NCBI RefSeq assembly: GCF_006228105.1
Contig: NZ_VDHH01000034.1
Strand: one strand, 5' to 3'
Source: Chelonobacter sp006228105
Lineage (GTDB): Bacteria > Pseudomonadota > Gammaproteobacteria > Enterobacterales > Pasteurellaceae
Length of the DNA stretch: 64,000 nt
The position numbers and the translations under genes are program-made. Below, piece by piece: positions 1-8,041 of this stretch (positions are counted from its first letter, which is position 1; each line of letters opens with the position of its first letter). Below the pieces are notes generated by a model. That model saw only the letters and a program-made list of their open reading frames with translations. It did not search any database and was not told where the DNA came from.

Positions 1-17
1 AGATCAACAGACCCTAG
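1..17 (+). repeat. Dispersed intergenic motif, copy 1
   Basis: The first bases of the window carry AGATCAACAGACCCTAG. The same core (AAAG-A/C-TCAACAGACC) occurs at 7991-8009 and, inverted, at 32561-32579, each time outside genes. This copy may be cut by the window edge. Function unknown. Confidence 0.4.
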
Positions 18-45
18 GTACATTTAAATATGTACCTATTTTATA
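15..45 (+). terminator. Hairpin terminator of a gene left of the window
   Basis: A perfect 9-bp stem (TAGGTACAT pairing with ATGTACCTA, 6-nt loop) is followed on the plus strand by TTTTAT. The T-rich tail lies on the plus-strand side only, so it most likely ends a transcript entering from the left. It faces the minus-strand regulator end-on. Confidence 0.6.
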
Positions 46-48
46 TCA

Positions 49-1593
49 TTAGATAAAGATATTCCCATGTTTCTCTGTTAAATAATGATGTAATTCTGTT
101 TCATTCATACCTCTTGTTTGTATGATGAAATCATCTTTATTTATTTTGCTTTTGAAATTTGGAAAACCTTTTTTAATAAGCATTGCTATATCTTCTGGTG
201 ATAGTTCAAAGTTGATTTTAATACAGTCTATTCCTTCTTCCTTGAGGTAGTTTGATATCTTATTAGTGAAGGTGATAATAAAATCAAATTTGTTTTTATT
301 TAAGATATAGATTTCATTGATGTTGATGCAGTCCATAATTTCGATATCAAACGTAGCAAGGAGAAGCGCCTTGAAATAGCCCACTTTTCGATCGGAAGAA
401 TTAGTAACAATATATACTTTTTTTCTCTTTTGATTAAACGAATGCATTCGGATTTCAAATTTCTTTAGAATCAATACAATCGTAGAGATTGTATTTTTAG
501 TTAGCGTTGCCTGGTAATGATCATTGATTGTTTTAATGAAATGGACTACGTTGTGATATAACTCACCATAGAGATGATCCACTTTATCGAGCTTTTTATC
601 GTCAAAATCAATAGTAAATTCACTTTGTAAGATAGACGAATAAATCACCCGGTAAATTTCGGGGATTAATATGGCTTCATCTGATTGATTAATACAAATG
701 AATTGGGCTATTTCCTTATGGAATTCTGTAACAAGCTTATATAATTGAGGATCTATAATGCTTTGCCTTTCAGTTTTATGATTAAGCGCCGATAGTAAAA
801 TATTGATAAATTGATTTTCAGTGTTATCAAATTGTAATATGTTTGCATAATTTATATGTTTGATAGAGATTTCTTTTATATGTTGAATAACATGATGTTG
901 AGCAATTCTGTATAGCGAAATGCTAAGATAGATAATCAAGTATTTTTTTGAGTTATAGGATAACTCGATTTTGCTATTTATTGTTTGGTAAATGGCTTCT
1001 GTAGATAAGTTGTTTTGTCTTAAGATATTCAGAAATTGCTCACTGATTAAATTATCAATGGGAGAGTTTGCTTTGTGGGGAACAAGGTTATTATTTTGAT
1101 CTAATTCAAGGATATTAAAAATATTCTTACAGAAATTAATTCTGATTGAGATTTCATCGCCGCTAATAGCCCAAGAATTTCTATTTTTTAGCATGAATTC
1201 AATGTGGCGTGGTGTTTTTTCTTTTAACAAAATGATGTCATTTTTGAGCGTGCTATAACTTAAGTTTAATCTACTATAAAATTCTTTTCTATTAACAGCT
1301 TCAAATAGGGTTGCTTGGAGAATAAAAAGCCTTATCCGCTCATCTGGTGTAGAGATATAACGCTTTAAACTAATACTTTTAACAAATTTTATATAATCTC
1401 GATAGGTTATCGGGGTGATAATTTTAGCATTGATAACATGAATTTTATTTTCTGGTTCTAAGTAATCATTAATTTCTTTAATAGCGCGTTTTATTGTCGA
1501 TAGCGTTTTTTGATATTTACTCAAAACAATATCGAGGGAAACAGGAGAATTTTCTTGAATAAATTTGATTAAATCTAAATTAAAATGGTTCAT
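49..1593 (-). CDS. PRD/Mga-like transcriptional regulator
   Basis: A 514-residue protein with an N-terminal helix-turn-helix region (residues about 5-130, two HTH-like stretches), a long helical middle that resembles the PRD/Mga regulatory domain (about 170-370), and a C-terminal alpha/beta segment (about 390-460) resembling a PTS EIIB-like fold. This layout is that of Mga/AtxA/LicR-type regulators, which respond to phosphotransfer by sugar PTS proteins; the assignment rests on architecture and not on a specific match. The start ATG is preceded by AGGAGA. The gene is clearly AT-richer than its neighbours and uses many AAT, AAA, ATT and TTA codons, which suggests acquisition by transfer. No PTS gene or obvious target lies beside it; the next gene, gpt, has its own terminator. 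The regulon is unknown. Confidence 0.55.
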   Translation of the reverse strand: MNHFNLDLIKFIQENSPVSLDIVLSKYQKTLSTIKRAIKEINDYLEPENKIHVINAKIITPITYRDYIKFVKSISLKRYISTPDERIRLFILQATLFEAVNRKEFYSRLNLSYSTLKNDIILLKEKTPRHIEFMLKNRNSWAISGDEISIRINFCKNIFNILELDQNNNLVPHKANSPIDNLISEQFLNILRQNNLSTEAIYQTINSKIELSYNSKKYLIIYLSISLYRIAQHHVIQHIKEISIKHINYANILQFDNTENQFINILLSALNHKTERQSIIDPQLYKLVTEFHKEIAQFICINQSDEAILIPEIYRVIYSSILQSEFTIDFDDKKLDKVDHLYGELYHNVVHFIKTINDHYQATLTKNTISTIVLILKKFEIRMHSFNQKRKKVYIVTNSSDRKVGYFKALLLATFDIEIMDCININEIYILNKNKFDFIITFTNKISNYLKEEGIDCIKINFELSPEDIAMLIKKGFPNFKSKINKDDFIIQTRGMNETELHHYLTEKHGNIFI

Positions 1594-1686
1594 CTGATCT
1601 CCTGCTTAGTGAGTAAATTTCTAAGAGTCAAAGTACTATAGCAGGAAATAGAGATGAAAAGTGCGGTTTTTCGCTGGTATGCGATC

Positions 1687-1722
1687 TATAAAAACGCCCG
1701 CTGCATTGGTTAGCGGGCGTTT
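1687..1722 (-). terminator. Rho-independent terminator of gpt
   Basis: A perfect 11-bp stem (AAACGCCCGCT pairing with AGCGGGCGTTT, positions 1692-1702 and 1712-1722), followed on the minus strand by TTTTTA. It lies just past the gpt stop codon and separates gpt from the regulator. Confidence 0.9.
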
Positions 1723-1741
1723 GGGTGTTTCTGAAGCAATC

Positions 1742-2200
1742 TTATTTTCTGGAAAGTGGCGGTACGAAGGTGATACCCATATCCCAAGGCTGTTCGATCC
1801 AAGTATTTTGTGGGATATCAACCACATATTCGTCAACCAGTGGTGCGCCGGACGGTTTGGCGAACACGGTGACGAAATGCGCTTTAGGGTACATTTGGCG
1901 AATGGCGCGGGCGGTGTTGCCGGTATCCACCAAGTCATCAACCACAATAAAGCCTTCGCCATCGCCTGCGGCGGCGTGCAATACTTTCAATTCACTTTGT
2001 TGGTCGTGGTCGTAACTGGCGATACACACGGTTTCTACATGGCGTAAGCCCAATTCACGTGCGATAACGGCTGTTGGGAACAGTCCGCCGCGGCTGACGG
2101 CGATAATGCCTTTCCAACGGGACGCCGGCATTAAACGTTCGGCAAGTTTGCGGGTGTGCATGTGGAACATATCCCAAGTGACAATGTATTTTTCGCTCAT
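1742..2200 (-). CDS. gpt: Xanthine-guanine phosphoribosyltransferase
   Basis: A 152-residue type I phosphoribosyltransferase, the usual length of enterobacterial Gpt. It transfers ribose 5-phosphate from PRPP to xanthine, guanine and, less well, hypoxanthine for purine salvage; the family is a cytoplasmic, membrane-associated tetramer. The PRPP-binding signature is at residues 84-97 (FIVVDDLVDTGNTA), and the SRGG pyrophosphate loop is near residue 36. Single gene with its own strong terminator. The identification is secure. Confidence 0.95.
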   Translation of the reverse strand: MSEKYIVTWDMFHMHTRKLAERLMPASRWKGIIAVSRGGLFPTAVIARELGLRHVETVCIASYDHDQQSELKVLHAAAGDGEGFIVVDDLVDTGNTARAIRQMYPKAHFVTVFAKPSGAPLVDEYVVDIPQNTWIEQPWDMGITFVPPLSRK

Positions 2201-2403
2201 AATAAACCCTTGTAAAGAATGAAAATAGTTGCTGGCGATGTGACCAGTATGATTTTAAAAATTGCGATAGGATAACCTGAAAAAAGATTTCATGCTATTA
2301 TTAATCCCAATTTTCCGCCGATTTTTTTAGGTTTTTATAAGACGGTGCTTGGCGCTTGCGATGGGCAGGCTTGAGTTTTTATTTTTAGTACGTGAGGATA
2401 ATT

Positions 2404-3855
2404 ATGCAACAAATCAAACAGCTTCAACCGACCCTTTTATGGCAGTGGTTTCAACAAATTTGTGATATTCCGCATCCATCCTATCAAGAAGAGCAACTGG
2501 CTGAGCACATTGTTGCTTGGGCAAAACAACAGCAATTGTGGGTGGAGCGCGACCAAGTCGGCAACATTTTGATCCGCAAAGCAGCGACCGCAGGCATGCA
2601 GAACCGCAAAAAAGTGGCGTTGCAGGCGCATTTGGATATGGTGCCACAGAAAAATGAAGGCACGGCGCATGATTTCAGCACTGATCCGATTAAACCCTAT
2701 ATCGACGGTGAATGGGTGACCGCAGAAAATACCACTTTGGGCGCAGACAACGGCATCGGTTTGGCGTCGGCGCTGGCGGTGTTGGCGAGTGATGATTTGG
2801 CGCATCCGGATTTGGAAGTGTTGCTGACCATGACTGAAGAGAGCGGCATGATTGGTGCCAACGGCTTGCAGCCGAATTGGTTGCAAAGTGAGATTTTGAT
2901 CAATACCGATACCGAAGAAAACGGGCAGATTTATATCGGCTGTGCCGGCGGAATTGACGGTGATTTGCGTCTTGATCTGGATGTTGAGACAAATTTATTG
3001 CCACAGGCTGCTAAGCTGGTGTTGAAAGGCTTGAAAGGCGGGCATTCCGGTGCAGATATTCACACCGGACGTGGCAATGCGATCAAATTGTTGGGTCGAG
3101 TATTGGCGCAGTTGCAAGCGCATTTTGATTTCCAATTGGCGGATATCGGTGGCGGCTCGGTGCGTAATGCGATTCCGCGTGAAGCCTTTGCGCTATTGGC
3201 GTTTGACGGCAGTGATGAAAAATTACAAAGTGCGGTTGCCGTGCTGCAAAACGAGCTGCAAGCCGAACTGGCATTCAGCGAACCGACACTGGAATTGAAA
3301 TTGGAAGTGGCACAACCGGCAGCGCAGGTGATCAATCAAGTCGGTACCGATCGTATTATTGATTTGCTCAACACCCTGCCGAATGGCGTAATTCGCAACA
3401 GCGACGTCGTGCCGGGCGTGGTGGAAACCTCATTGAGTATCGGGGTGTTAAAGCTCAACGGCGAGCAATTGCAAGTGGTGATTTTGATCCGCTCTTTGAT
3501 CGAAAGCGGCAAGCACTATGTCTGCTCGGTGTTGGATTCGTTGGTCAATCTGGCAGGCGCAGAGATTGAATTCAGCCATGATTATCCGGGCTGGGAGCCA
3601 AATCCGCATTCTGCAATGCTGCCGGTGACGCAACGACATTATCAGCAAATTCTAGGCGAAGAGCCGATAATCCAAGTGATCCACGCCGGCTTGGAGTGCG
3701 GTTTAATCAAAAAACACTATCCGAATCTGGACATGGTCTCAATAGGGCCGACCATTCGTGGTGCACATTCGCCGGACGAACGAGTGCATATCCCGGCGGT
3801 ACAAACCTATTGGACGCTGCTGACCGCACTTTTGGCGGATATTCCACAGGCATAG
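2404..3855 (+). CDS. pepD: Aminoacyl-histidine dipeptidase (peptidase D)
   Basis: A 483-residue M20-family metallopeptidase that hydrolyses Xaa-His and other dipeptides in the cytoplasm, feeding amino-acid supply. Expected dinuclear metal ligands are visible: the H-x-D of QAHLDM (near residue 80), GADNG (near 115), the TEESG catalytic glutamate (near 145), TDTEENG (near 170) and the late histidine in GAHSPDE (near 457). The chosen ATG follows GTGAGGATA; an in-frame GTG 12 bases upstream lies within that ribosome binding site and is less likely. Convergent with the Slam gene downstream, with a hairpin between them. Confidence 0.93.
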   Translation: MQQIKQLQPTLLWQWFQQICDIPHPSYQEEQLAEHIVAWAKQQQLWVERDQVGNILIRKAATAGMQNRKKVALQAHLDMVPQKNEGTAHDFSTDPIKPYIDGEWVTAENTTLGADNGIGLASALAVLASDDLAHPDLEVLLTMTEESGMIGANGLQPNWLQSEILINTDTEENGQIYIGCAGGIDGDLRLDLDVETNLLPQAAKLVLKGLKGGHSGADIHTGRGNAIKLLGRVLAQLQAHFDFQLADIGGGSVRNAIPREAFALLAFDGSDEKLQSAVAVLQNELQAELAFSEPTLELKLEVAQPAAQVINQVGTDRIIDLLNTLPNGVIRNSDVVPGVVETSLSIGVLKLNGEQLQVVILIRSLIESGKHYVCSVLDSLVNLAGAEIEFSHDYPGWEPNPHSAMLPVTQRHYQQILGEEPIIQVIHAGLECGLIKKHYPNLDMVSIGPTIRGAHSPDERVHIPAVQTYWTLLTALLADIPQA

Positions 3856-3880
3856 CCTTGAGAACACAGTCTAGTCTATA

Positions 3881-3905
3881 CAGGGCGAGCGGAAGCGCCG
3901 CCCTG
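3881..3905. terminator. Hairpin between convergent genes
   Basis: A perfect 7-bp stem (CAGGGCG pairing with CGCCCTG, 11-nt loop) in the 60-bp gap between pepD and the convergent Slam gene. It has no clear T-run on either strand, so termination is inferred only from its position. Confidence 0.4.
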
Positions 3906-3915
3906 ATCCCCTTGG

Positions 3916-5367
3916 CTAAAAGTTTTTCTCAAAAACGAGATGAAGATTTTTACTCGAATAGGAGTACATTGACGGGATATTGCTGTCCTGTTTTTTCCAC
4001 GACAATTGCAGTTTTGGCGTAATGCCCCACAGATGCCAATCACGTTTCCACAGAGTTAAATTTGCACTGTAAATCTTGTCATTCCGTACTTTGCCCAGCG
4101 GAATCAGTTCGCCCAATTTGGCTTGATCTTTATAATTGTGCTGTGCATACGACAGTCCGATACGGGAAGAAATGCCCCATTGCCACTCTTGTCCCCAGCC
4201 GAGCCGCAGGGTGCGCGTATTGTTGCTGTATTGCAATAAGCGTGTTTTTTCGCGGTTATAATCGCCGCCGACATAAAAAAATTGGTGCGGGCTGCGCAGC
4301 CACAGCAGGGTGGCAGAAGCCAGTTGGCTGTGGCCATTCAGATTTTGGCTGTCGTAATAGCGCTGTTCGGCGTGTTCAAGTGCGGTCGAGATTTGCCAGT
4401 TATTGCTCAGCCAACGGCGGTATTCGCCGCGCACGCCGTTCGCCCATTTATACGACTGGTTGCCGTACCAGCGTTTTTCATAAAATGGCAAAATAGACAC
4501 ACTTTGCACCGCACTTTTGTGGCTATAACCGAGATAAGTGCGGTTGTAAATATCATCGTAAGCGTGATTATCCCAAAAGTTCTTGCCAAACAACTCCGTA
4601 CCAAGATGTAAATAGTGTGAGCCACTCAGATTGAAATTGCGCTCCAAACTGAAAGCGTAGGCAATACCGTGCGCCGATTGCGGCAGCATGCTGTCACCTT
4701 TGACAAACCCAGTGTTTTCAATTTCGCGAGTAGCAGCGGTGTTGTTGACATTGGTATCACGCAGATAATAGGCACTGAAACTGCTTTGCCAACCGCTGCG
4801 TTGTTGCAATGTGTTGAGATAGGAATCAATCAATTTGACTACTGGTGCCGGCACGCCGACCGCACTTTTGGCTTTTTCGAACTGATCGCGTGCTGCATTA
4901 TCTTGCCGATCGTGAAACAGACTTTTTGCCAGTTCGATCCGCACCGGATTGAGAGCCGGATTGATGGCGAGAATCTCACGAAAGCGGCTAATCGCCAGCG
5001 GATAATCTTGTGCCAGTTGCGCCAATGTCGCTTCGGCAAAGCTGACGAGAATGGGATCATGTTGCGCAAAAGTGCGGTAAATTGACAACAATTCATTGAT
5101 TAATTCCACATTGCGTTGTTGCAGTGCTAAATTTAACCAATCTTGTGCTAACTGTGGGTTCGCTAATAATTGTGCACGACTAACTCGTAACGGCTGCACC
5201 GCACTTTGCCCCGATTCTTCCACCTTTTGCGGCGGTGCAGTCGGGTGCGCGATATTTTGAATGCTTTCAGGGGTTATCGCTTGATTCACGCTGACGGCGG
5301 TTTCGGCAACCGCACTTGCTGCACAAAGTGCGGTTACGGAGAAAATATAAAATTGTTTTTTCATCAT
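3916..5367 (-). CDS. Slam-type surface lipoprotein assembly modifier
   Basis: A 483-residue outer-membrane protein. It has an N-terminal signal peptide (hydrophobic core then ASAVAE), helical tetratricopeptide-like repeats in the periplasm (about residues 50-175) and a C-terminal beta barrel (about 190-483) of the DUF560 family, rich in alternating aromatic strands and ending in phenylalanine as BamA substrates do. The segment around YYLRDTNVNN opens the barrel. Known Slam proteins move specific lipoproteins (TbpB, LbpB, HpuA, fHbp in Neisseria) across the outer membrane. The partner is probably the lipoprotein gene directly upstream on the same strand. An in-frame TTG lies 9 bases upstream, but the ATG fits the signal peptide better. 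A 7-bp hairpin sits just before the start region. Confidence 0.85.
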   Translation of the reverse strand: MMKKQFYIFSVTALCAASAVAETAVSVNQAITPESIQNIAHPTAPPQKVEESGQSAVQPLRVSRAQLLANPQLAQDWLNLALQQRNVELINELLSIYRTFAQHDPILVSFAEATLAQLAQDYPLAISRFREILAINPALNPVRIELAKSLFHDRQDNAARDQFEKAKSAVGVPAPVVKLIDSYLNTLQQRSGWQSSFSAYYLRDTNVNNTAATREIENTGFVKGDSMLPQSAHGIAYAFSLERNFNLSGSHYLHLGTELFGKNFWDNHAYDDIYNRTYLGYSHKSAVQSVSILPFYEKRWYGNQSYKWANGVRGEYRRWLSNNWQISTALEHAEQRYYDSQNLNGHSQLASATLLWLRSPHQFFYVGGDYNREKTRLLQYSNNTRTLRLGWGQEWQWGISSRIGLSYAQHNYKDQAKLGELIPLGKVRNDKIYSANLTLWKRDWHLWGITPKLQLSWKKQDSNIPSMYSYSSKNLHLVFEKNF

Positions 5368-5381
5368 TTCACTCAAAAACA

Positions 5382-5400
5382 GAGGCGCAAAGTGCGCCTC
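5382..5400 (-). promoter_or_regulatory. Hairpin in the leader of the Slam gene
   Basis: A perfect 7-bp stem (GAGGCGC with GCGCCTC, 5-nt loop) ends 14 bases before the Slam ATG and is followed on the minus strand by TGTTTTTG. It could weaken read-through from the lipoprotein gene, setting substrate above translocator. This role is inferred. Confidence 0.4.
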
Positions 5401-5571
5401 AAACCATTGCCTAATACATGGTAAAAGAAGATTCTTAACGATGTATTGAAAACGAGAATTGCAGGAGCGTATTGAATACGCCCATTACGGTTTTTATATT
5501 TAATAATTTGATTTTAAAATAAATATTATTAAAATATATTCAATCTGCTTCTACAGCATAAGGTTAAAAAC

Positions 5572-6885
5572 TTACTTTTTCTCGTGACCAATCATAGTGC
5601 TGCCACCAATGCGTCCAACAATTTTTTCAGCATCCGCACCAATCATCATACCCGGATAAACTAATTGATCCTTGCCTTGATAGCCCCCGTTGATACCTGT
5701 GAATTCAACTTCGGCATAGCCCTCACCACCGAATTGAATAATGCCGTCTTTGCTGTAAATTGGGTTGTCAGTAAAGGTGATGTTGCCAGGAGCTGTAATT
5801 GGATTATCATCTTTTTTAATCCCTTGACCCGAGACAGTAGCTTTGCCAAAATCAGCTATTAAGGTAATATCATAGCTGTCCCACCATCTTCCTAAGCCCG
5901 GCGCTGCTTTCACGTCATAGGTTTTTTTCACATCTAATTTTTGATAGTCAGATAATCTTTCTGCTGGCGTACCTTGACCGCCATATAATAGCGTGAAACT
6001 TGTGATCTCTTGCTCATCAATAGCGCCTGAGGCTGAAATTTCAGCTAAATAGGCATCGTCTTCACTATAACGATAGGTTGTGTAAACCATATTGACAGCT
6101 TTTCCGTCCACCGTTTGCTTAATGGTATAGCTATTTAAGCGACTATCATTAGGTTGAGGCAATATACCGGATGTAGCCGGCGCAAATAAGAATTTACGTA
6201 AACGTTCGTCTGTATTTGTTGCCGGTTGTAAAAGATAATCGAGTGAAAGATTCAGTAACTTTTGCTCTTCTTCTCCGGATATTCTTTTGCCATTTTTATC
6301 GAATACACGAATTCGTGAATCCATTGCATAAGCTGTAATTGGATTGATATTGGTTTCTCTAAGTTCTGTGATTTGTTTGTTTAATTCAGTAATGGTCTTC
6401 TGTAGATTCGCTAAAGTTTGTTTGTTAGATTCAGTTTCTGATTTTAAGGCTTGCAATTGTTGGTTGGCAGTCGCTAAGTTTTTTTCGCTTTCAGTGAGTG
6501 CGGCTTTTTCTTGTGTAAGTTGCTTTTCCAGTTGTGCTAATTGTTTGTTTTTTTCAGCATCGGCAAGTTGGTAATCAGTTTTTATTTTTTGAATTTCTGC
6601 GGTGGTTTGCTGGATTTTTAATTCGGAGGCTTTAACCGCACTTTGTGCTTGTTGCAGCTGTTGTGCAATTTTCAGCGCTTTTTCTTCTGCAACCGTTTTT
6701 TGTTGTTGTGCTAATTCAGCTTGTTTTTTGGCTGCTGCTAATTGTTCTGAGCTTTGTTCGGTTTGCGTTTGGTCTGTGGTATTAGTCGTTGATTTATTAC
6801 TGCTTGAGCCTCCCGACGAGCCGCAAGCGACTGCGCCTAAAGAGATTAGAATGGCAAGTGCAGTAGTTTTTATTGTTGGTTTCAT
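5572..6885 (-). CDS. Coiled-coil surface lipoprotein, likely Slam substrate
   Basis: A 437-residue lipoprotein: signal peptide with the lipidated cysteine at position 21 (AVAC), a low-complexity Gly/Ser/Thr linker (22-45), a long Gln/Lys/Glu/Ala-rich coiled coil (about 45-185), then a mixed domain (about 190-310) and a C-terminal beta-rich domain (about 310-437). The last part has FGGEGYAEVEF and GADAEKIVGRIGG, which resemble the barrel end of TbpB-type lipoproteins (a glycine-bounded ADAEKIVG like the PNAxELGG motif). Such barrels are what Slam recognises, and the Slam gene follows on the same strand after 195 bp. The ligand is unknown. A coiled-coil stalk is not a feature of TbpB, so a host-factor-binding role is only a guess. 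Start ATG is preceded by AAGGAAT. Confidence 0.75.
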   Translation of the reverse strand: MKPTIKTTALAILISLGAVACGSSGGSSSNKSTTNTTDQTQTEQSSEQLAAAKKQAELAQQQKTVAEEKALKIAQQLQQAQSAVKASELKIQQTTAEIQKIKTDYQLADAEKNKQLAQLEKQLTQEKAALTESEKNLATANQQLQALKSETESNKQTLANLQKTITELNKQITELRETNINPITAYAMDSRIRVFDKNGKRISGEEEQKLLNLSLDYLLQPATNTDERLRKFLFAPATSGILPQPNDSRLNSYTIKQTVDGKAVNMVYTTYRYSEDDAYLAEISASGAIDEQEITSFTLLYGGQGTPAERLSDYQKLDVKKTYDVKAAPGLGRWWDSYDITLIADFGKATVSGQGIKKDDNPITAPGNITFTDNPIYSKDGIIQFGGEGYAEVEFTGINGGYQGKDQLVYPGMMIGADAEKIVGRIGGSTMIGHEKK

Positions 6886-6979
6886 GTTGGATTCCTTACT
6901 GGGTTAAAATTGACAAAAGCTTGATATTTGCTCATTTTTGCTATGAAAACGGCAAAAAATCATCAAACTTTCTTAGTTT

Positions 6980-6998
6980 AAAAAAAAAAAAAAAAAAA
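6980..6998. repeat. 19-bp poly-A (poly-T on minus strand) homopolymer
   Basis: Nineteen consecutive A residues in the 291-bp divergent gap between the lipoprotein gene and ubiE, about 95 bp upstream of the lipoprotein start. Tracts of this length slip during replication. On the minus strand it is preceded by a short hairpin (CGCTAAAGCG). The rest of the gap (6886-7176) shows several T-rich stretches but no promoter I can place with confidence. Confidence 0.85.
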
Positions 6999-7176
6999 CA
7001 ACGCTTTAGCGATCTTTTGTCAATTTTTTTGATCTATGTCACTTTTTTTAGTGATCTTTATTTCAGGAAAAGAGGTGTTTGTTGAACTTCCGCAATCGGT
7101 GGATTTTTTTCTGCTGCAATGATCAACCTCGCGGTGGTTTTGTGCTAAAGTGGGGCAAGTTTAATTCACTCAGAAA

Positions 7177-7989
7177 ATGGCGATGAAGCAAGATATGAAC
7201 CAATCACAAAATCCAAACGATAATCCACTCAATGTGACGCACCCTCAAGCGGAAACCACCCATTTTGGTTTTAAAACCGTTGGCAAGGCAGAGAAGCAGC
7301 AGTTGGTTGCTAATGTGTTTCATTCGGTGGCGGGCAAATATGATTTGATGAATGACTTGCTGTCATTTGGTGTGCATCGAGTTTGGAAACGGTTCACCAT
7401 TGATTGCAGTGGGGTTCGCAAAGGACAGAGCGTGTTGGATTTGGCGGGCGGAACCGGCGATTTTAGTGCTAAATTTTCACGGATTGTGGGTGCCGATGGG
7501 CGTGTGGTGTTGGCCGATATTAATGAGTCGATGTTGCAGGTCGGGCGCGAAAAATTGCGTAATTTGGGCGTGGTCGGCAATGTGGAATATGTGCAGGCAA
7601 ATGCCGAAGCGCTGCCGTTTGCCGATGCCAGTTTCGATTGCATTATCATCAGTTTTGGCTTGCGCAACGTGACGGATAAAGACAAGGCGTTGCAGTCGAT
7701 GTATCGGGTGTTGAAACCGGGCGGGCGTTTGCTGGTGTTGGAGTTTTCCAAACCGATTCTTGATCCGTTAAGCAAGTTATATAACTTCTATTCGTTTAAT
7801 ATTTTGCCGAAAGTGGGCGAGGTGGTGGTCAATGATGCGGAAAGTTATCGTTATTTGGCTGAATCGATCCGAATGCACCCGGATCAGGATACGCTGAAAA
7901 CAATGATGGGCGCAGCCGGTTTTGAAAATGTGGACTATTACAATTTGAGCGCCGGGATTGTGGCGTTGCATCGAGGCTATAAATTCTAA
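7177..7989 (+). CDS. ubiE: Ubiquinone/menaquinone C-methyltransferase
   Basis: A class I SAM-dependent methyltransferase of 270 residues; E. coli UbiE has about 251, so the first 15-20 residues may be extra and the true start may be the ATG at 7183 or 7195. It methylates the ring carbon of demethylmenaquinone and of 2-polyprenyl-6-methoxy-benzoquinol. The SAM motif I is DLAGGTGDFS (near residue 89), with a downstream LKPGGRLLVLEFSKP motif (near 178) typical of UbiE. It opens an ubiE-ubiJ-ubiB run in the order found in E. coli. Confidence 0.95.
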   Translation: MAMKQDMNQSQNPNDNPLNVTHPQAETTHFGFKTVGKAEKQQLVANVFHSVAGKYDLMNDLLSFGVHRVWKRFTIDCSGVRKGQSVLDLAGGTGDFSAKFSRIVGADGRVVLADINESMLQVGREKLRNLGVVGNVEYVQANAEALPFADASFDCIIISFGLRNVTDKDKALQSMYRVLKPGGRLLVLEFSKPILDPLSKLYNFYSFNILPKVGEVVVNDAESYRYLAESIRMHPDQDTLKTMMGAAGFENVDYYNLSAGIVALHRGYKF

Positions 7990-7990
7990 A

Positions 7991-8009
7991 CAAAGCTCAA
8001 CAGACCTTA
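7991..8009 (+). repeat. Dispersed intergenic motif, copy 2
   Basis: CAAAGCTCAACAGACCTTA lies in the 52-bp gap between ubiE and ubiJ. It matches the motif at 1-17 and the inverted copy at 32561-32579 with one or two changes. Confidence 0.4.
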
Positions 8010-8041
8010 GCAAGTGTTAGATTAAAAAAGGAAATCGGACG

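Noticed and set aside
1661..2047. Plus-strand frame of 128 residues over gpt
   Set aside because: It runs antisense to a clear gpt gene and lacks a ribosome binding site or family features.
7000..7020. Rho-independent terminator on the minus strand at the poly-T tract
   Set aside because: The hairpin has only four to five base pairs and there is no minus-strand gene upstream to terminate, so a slippage tract is the better reading.
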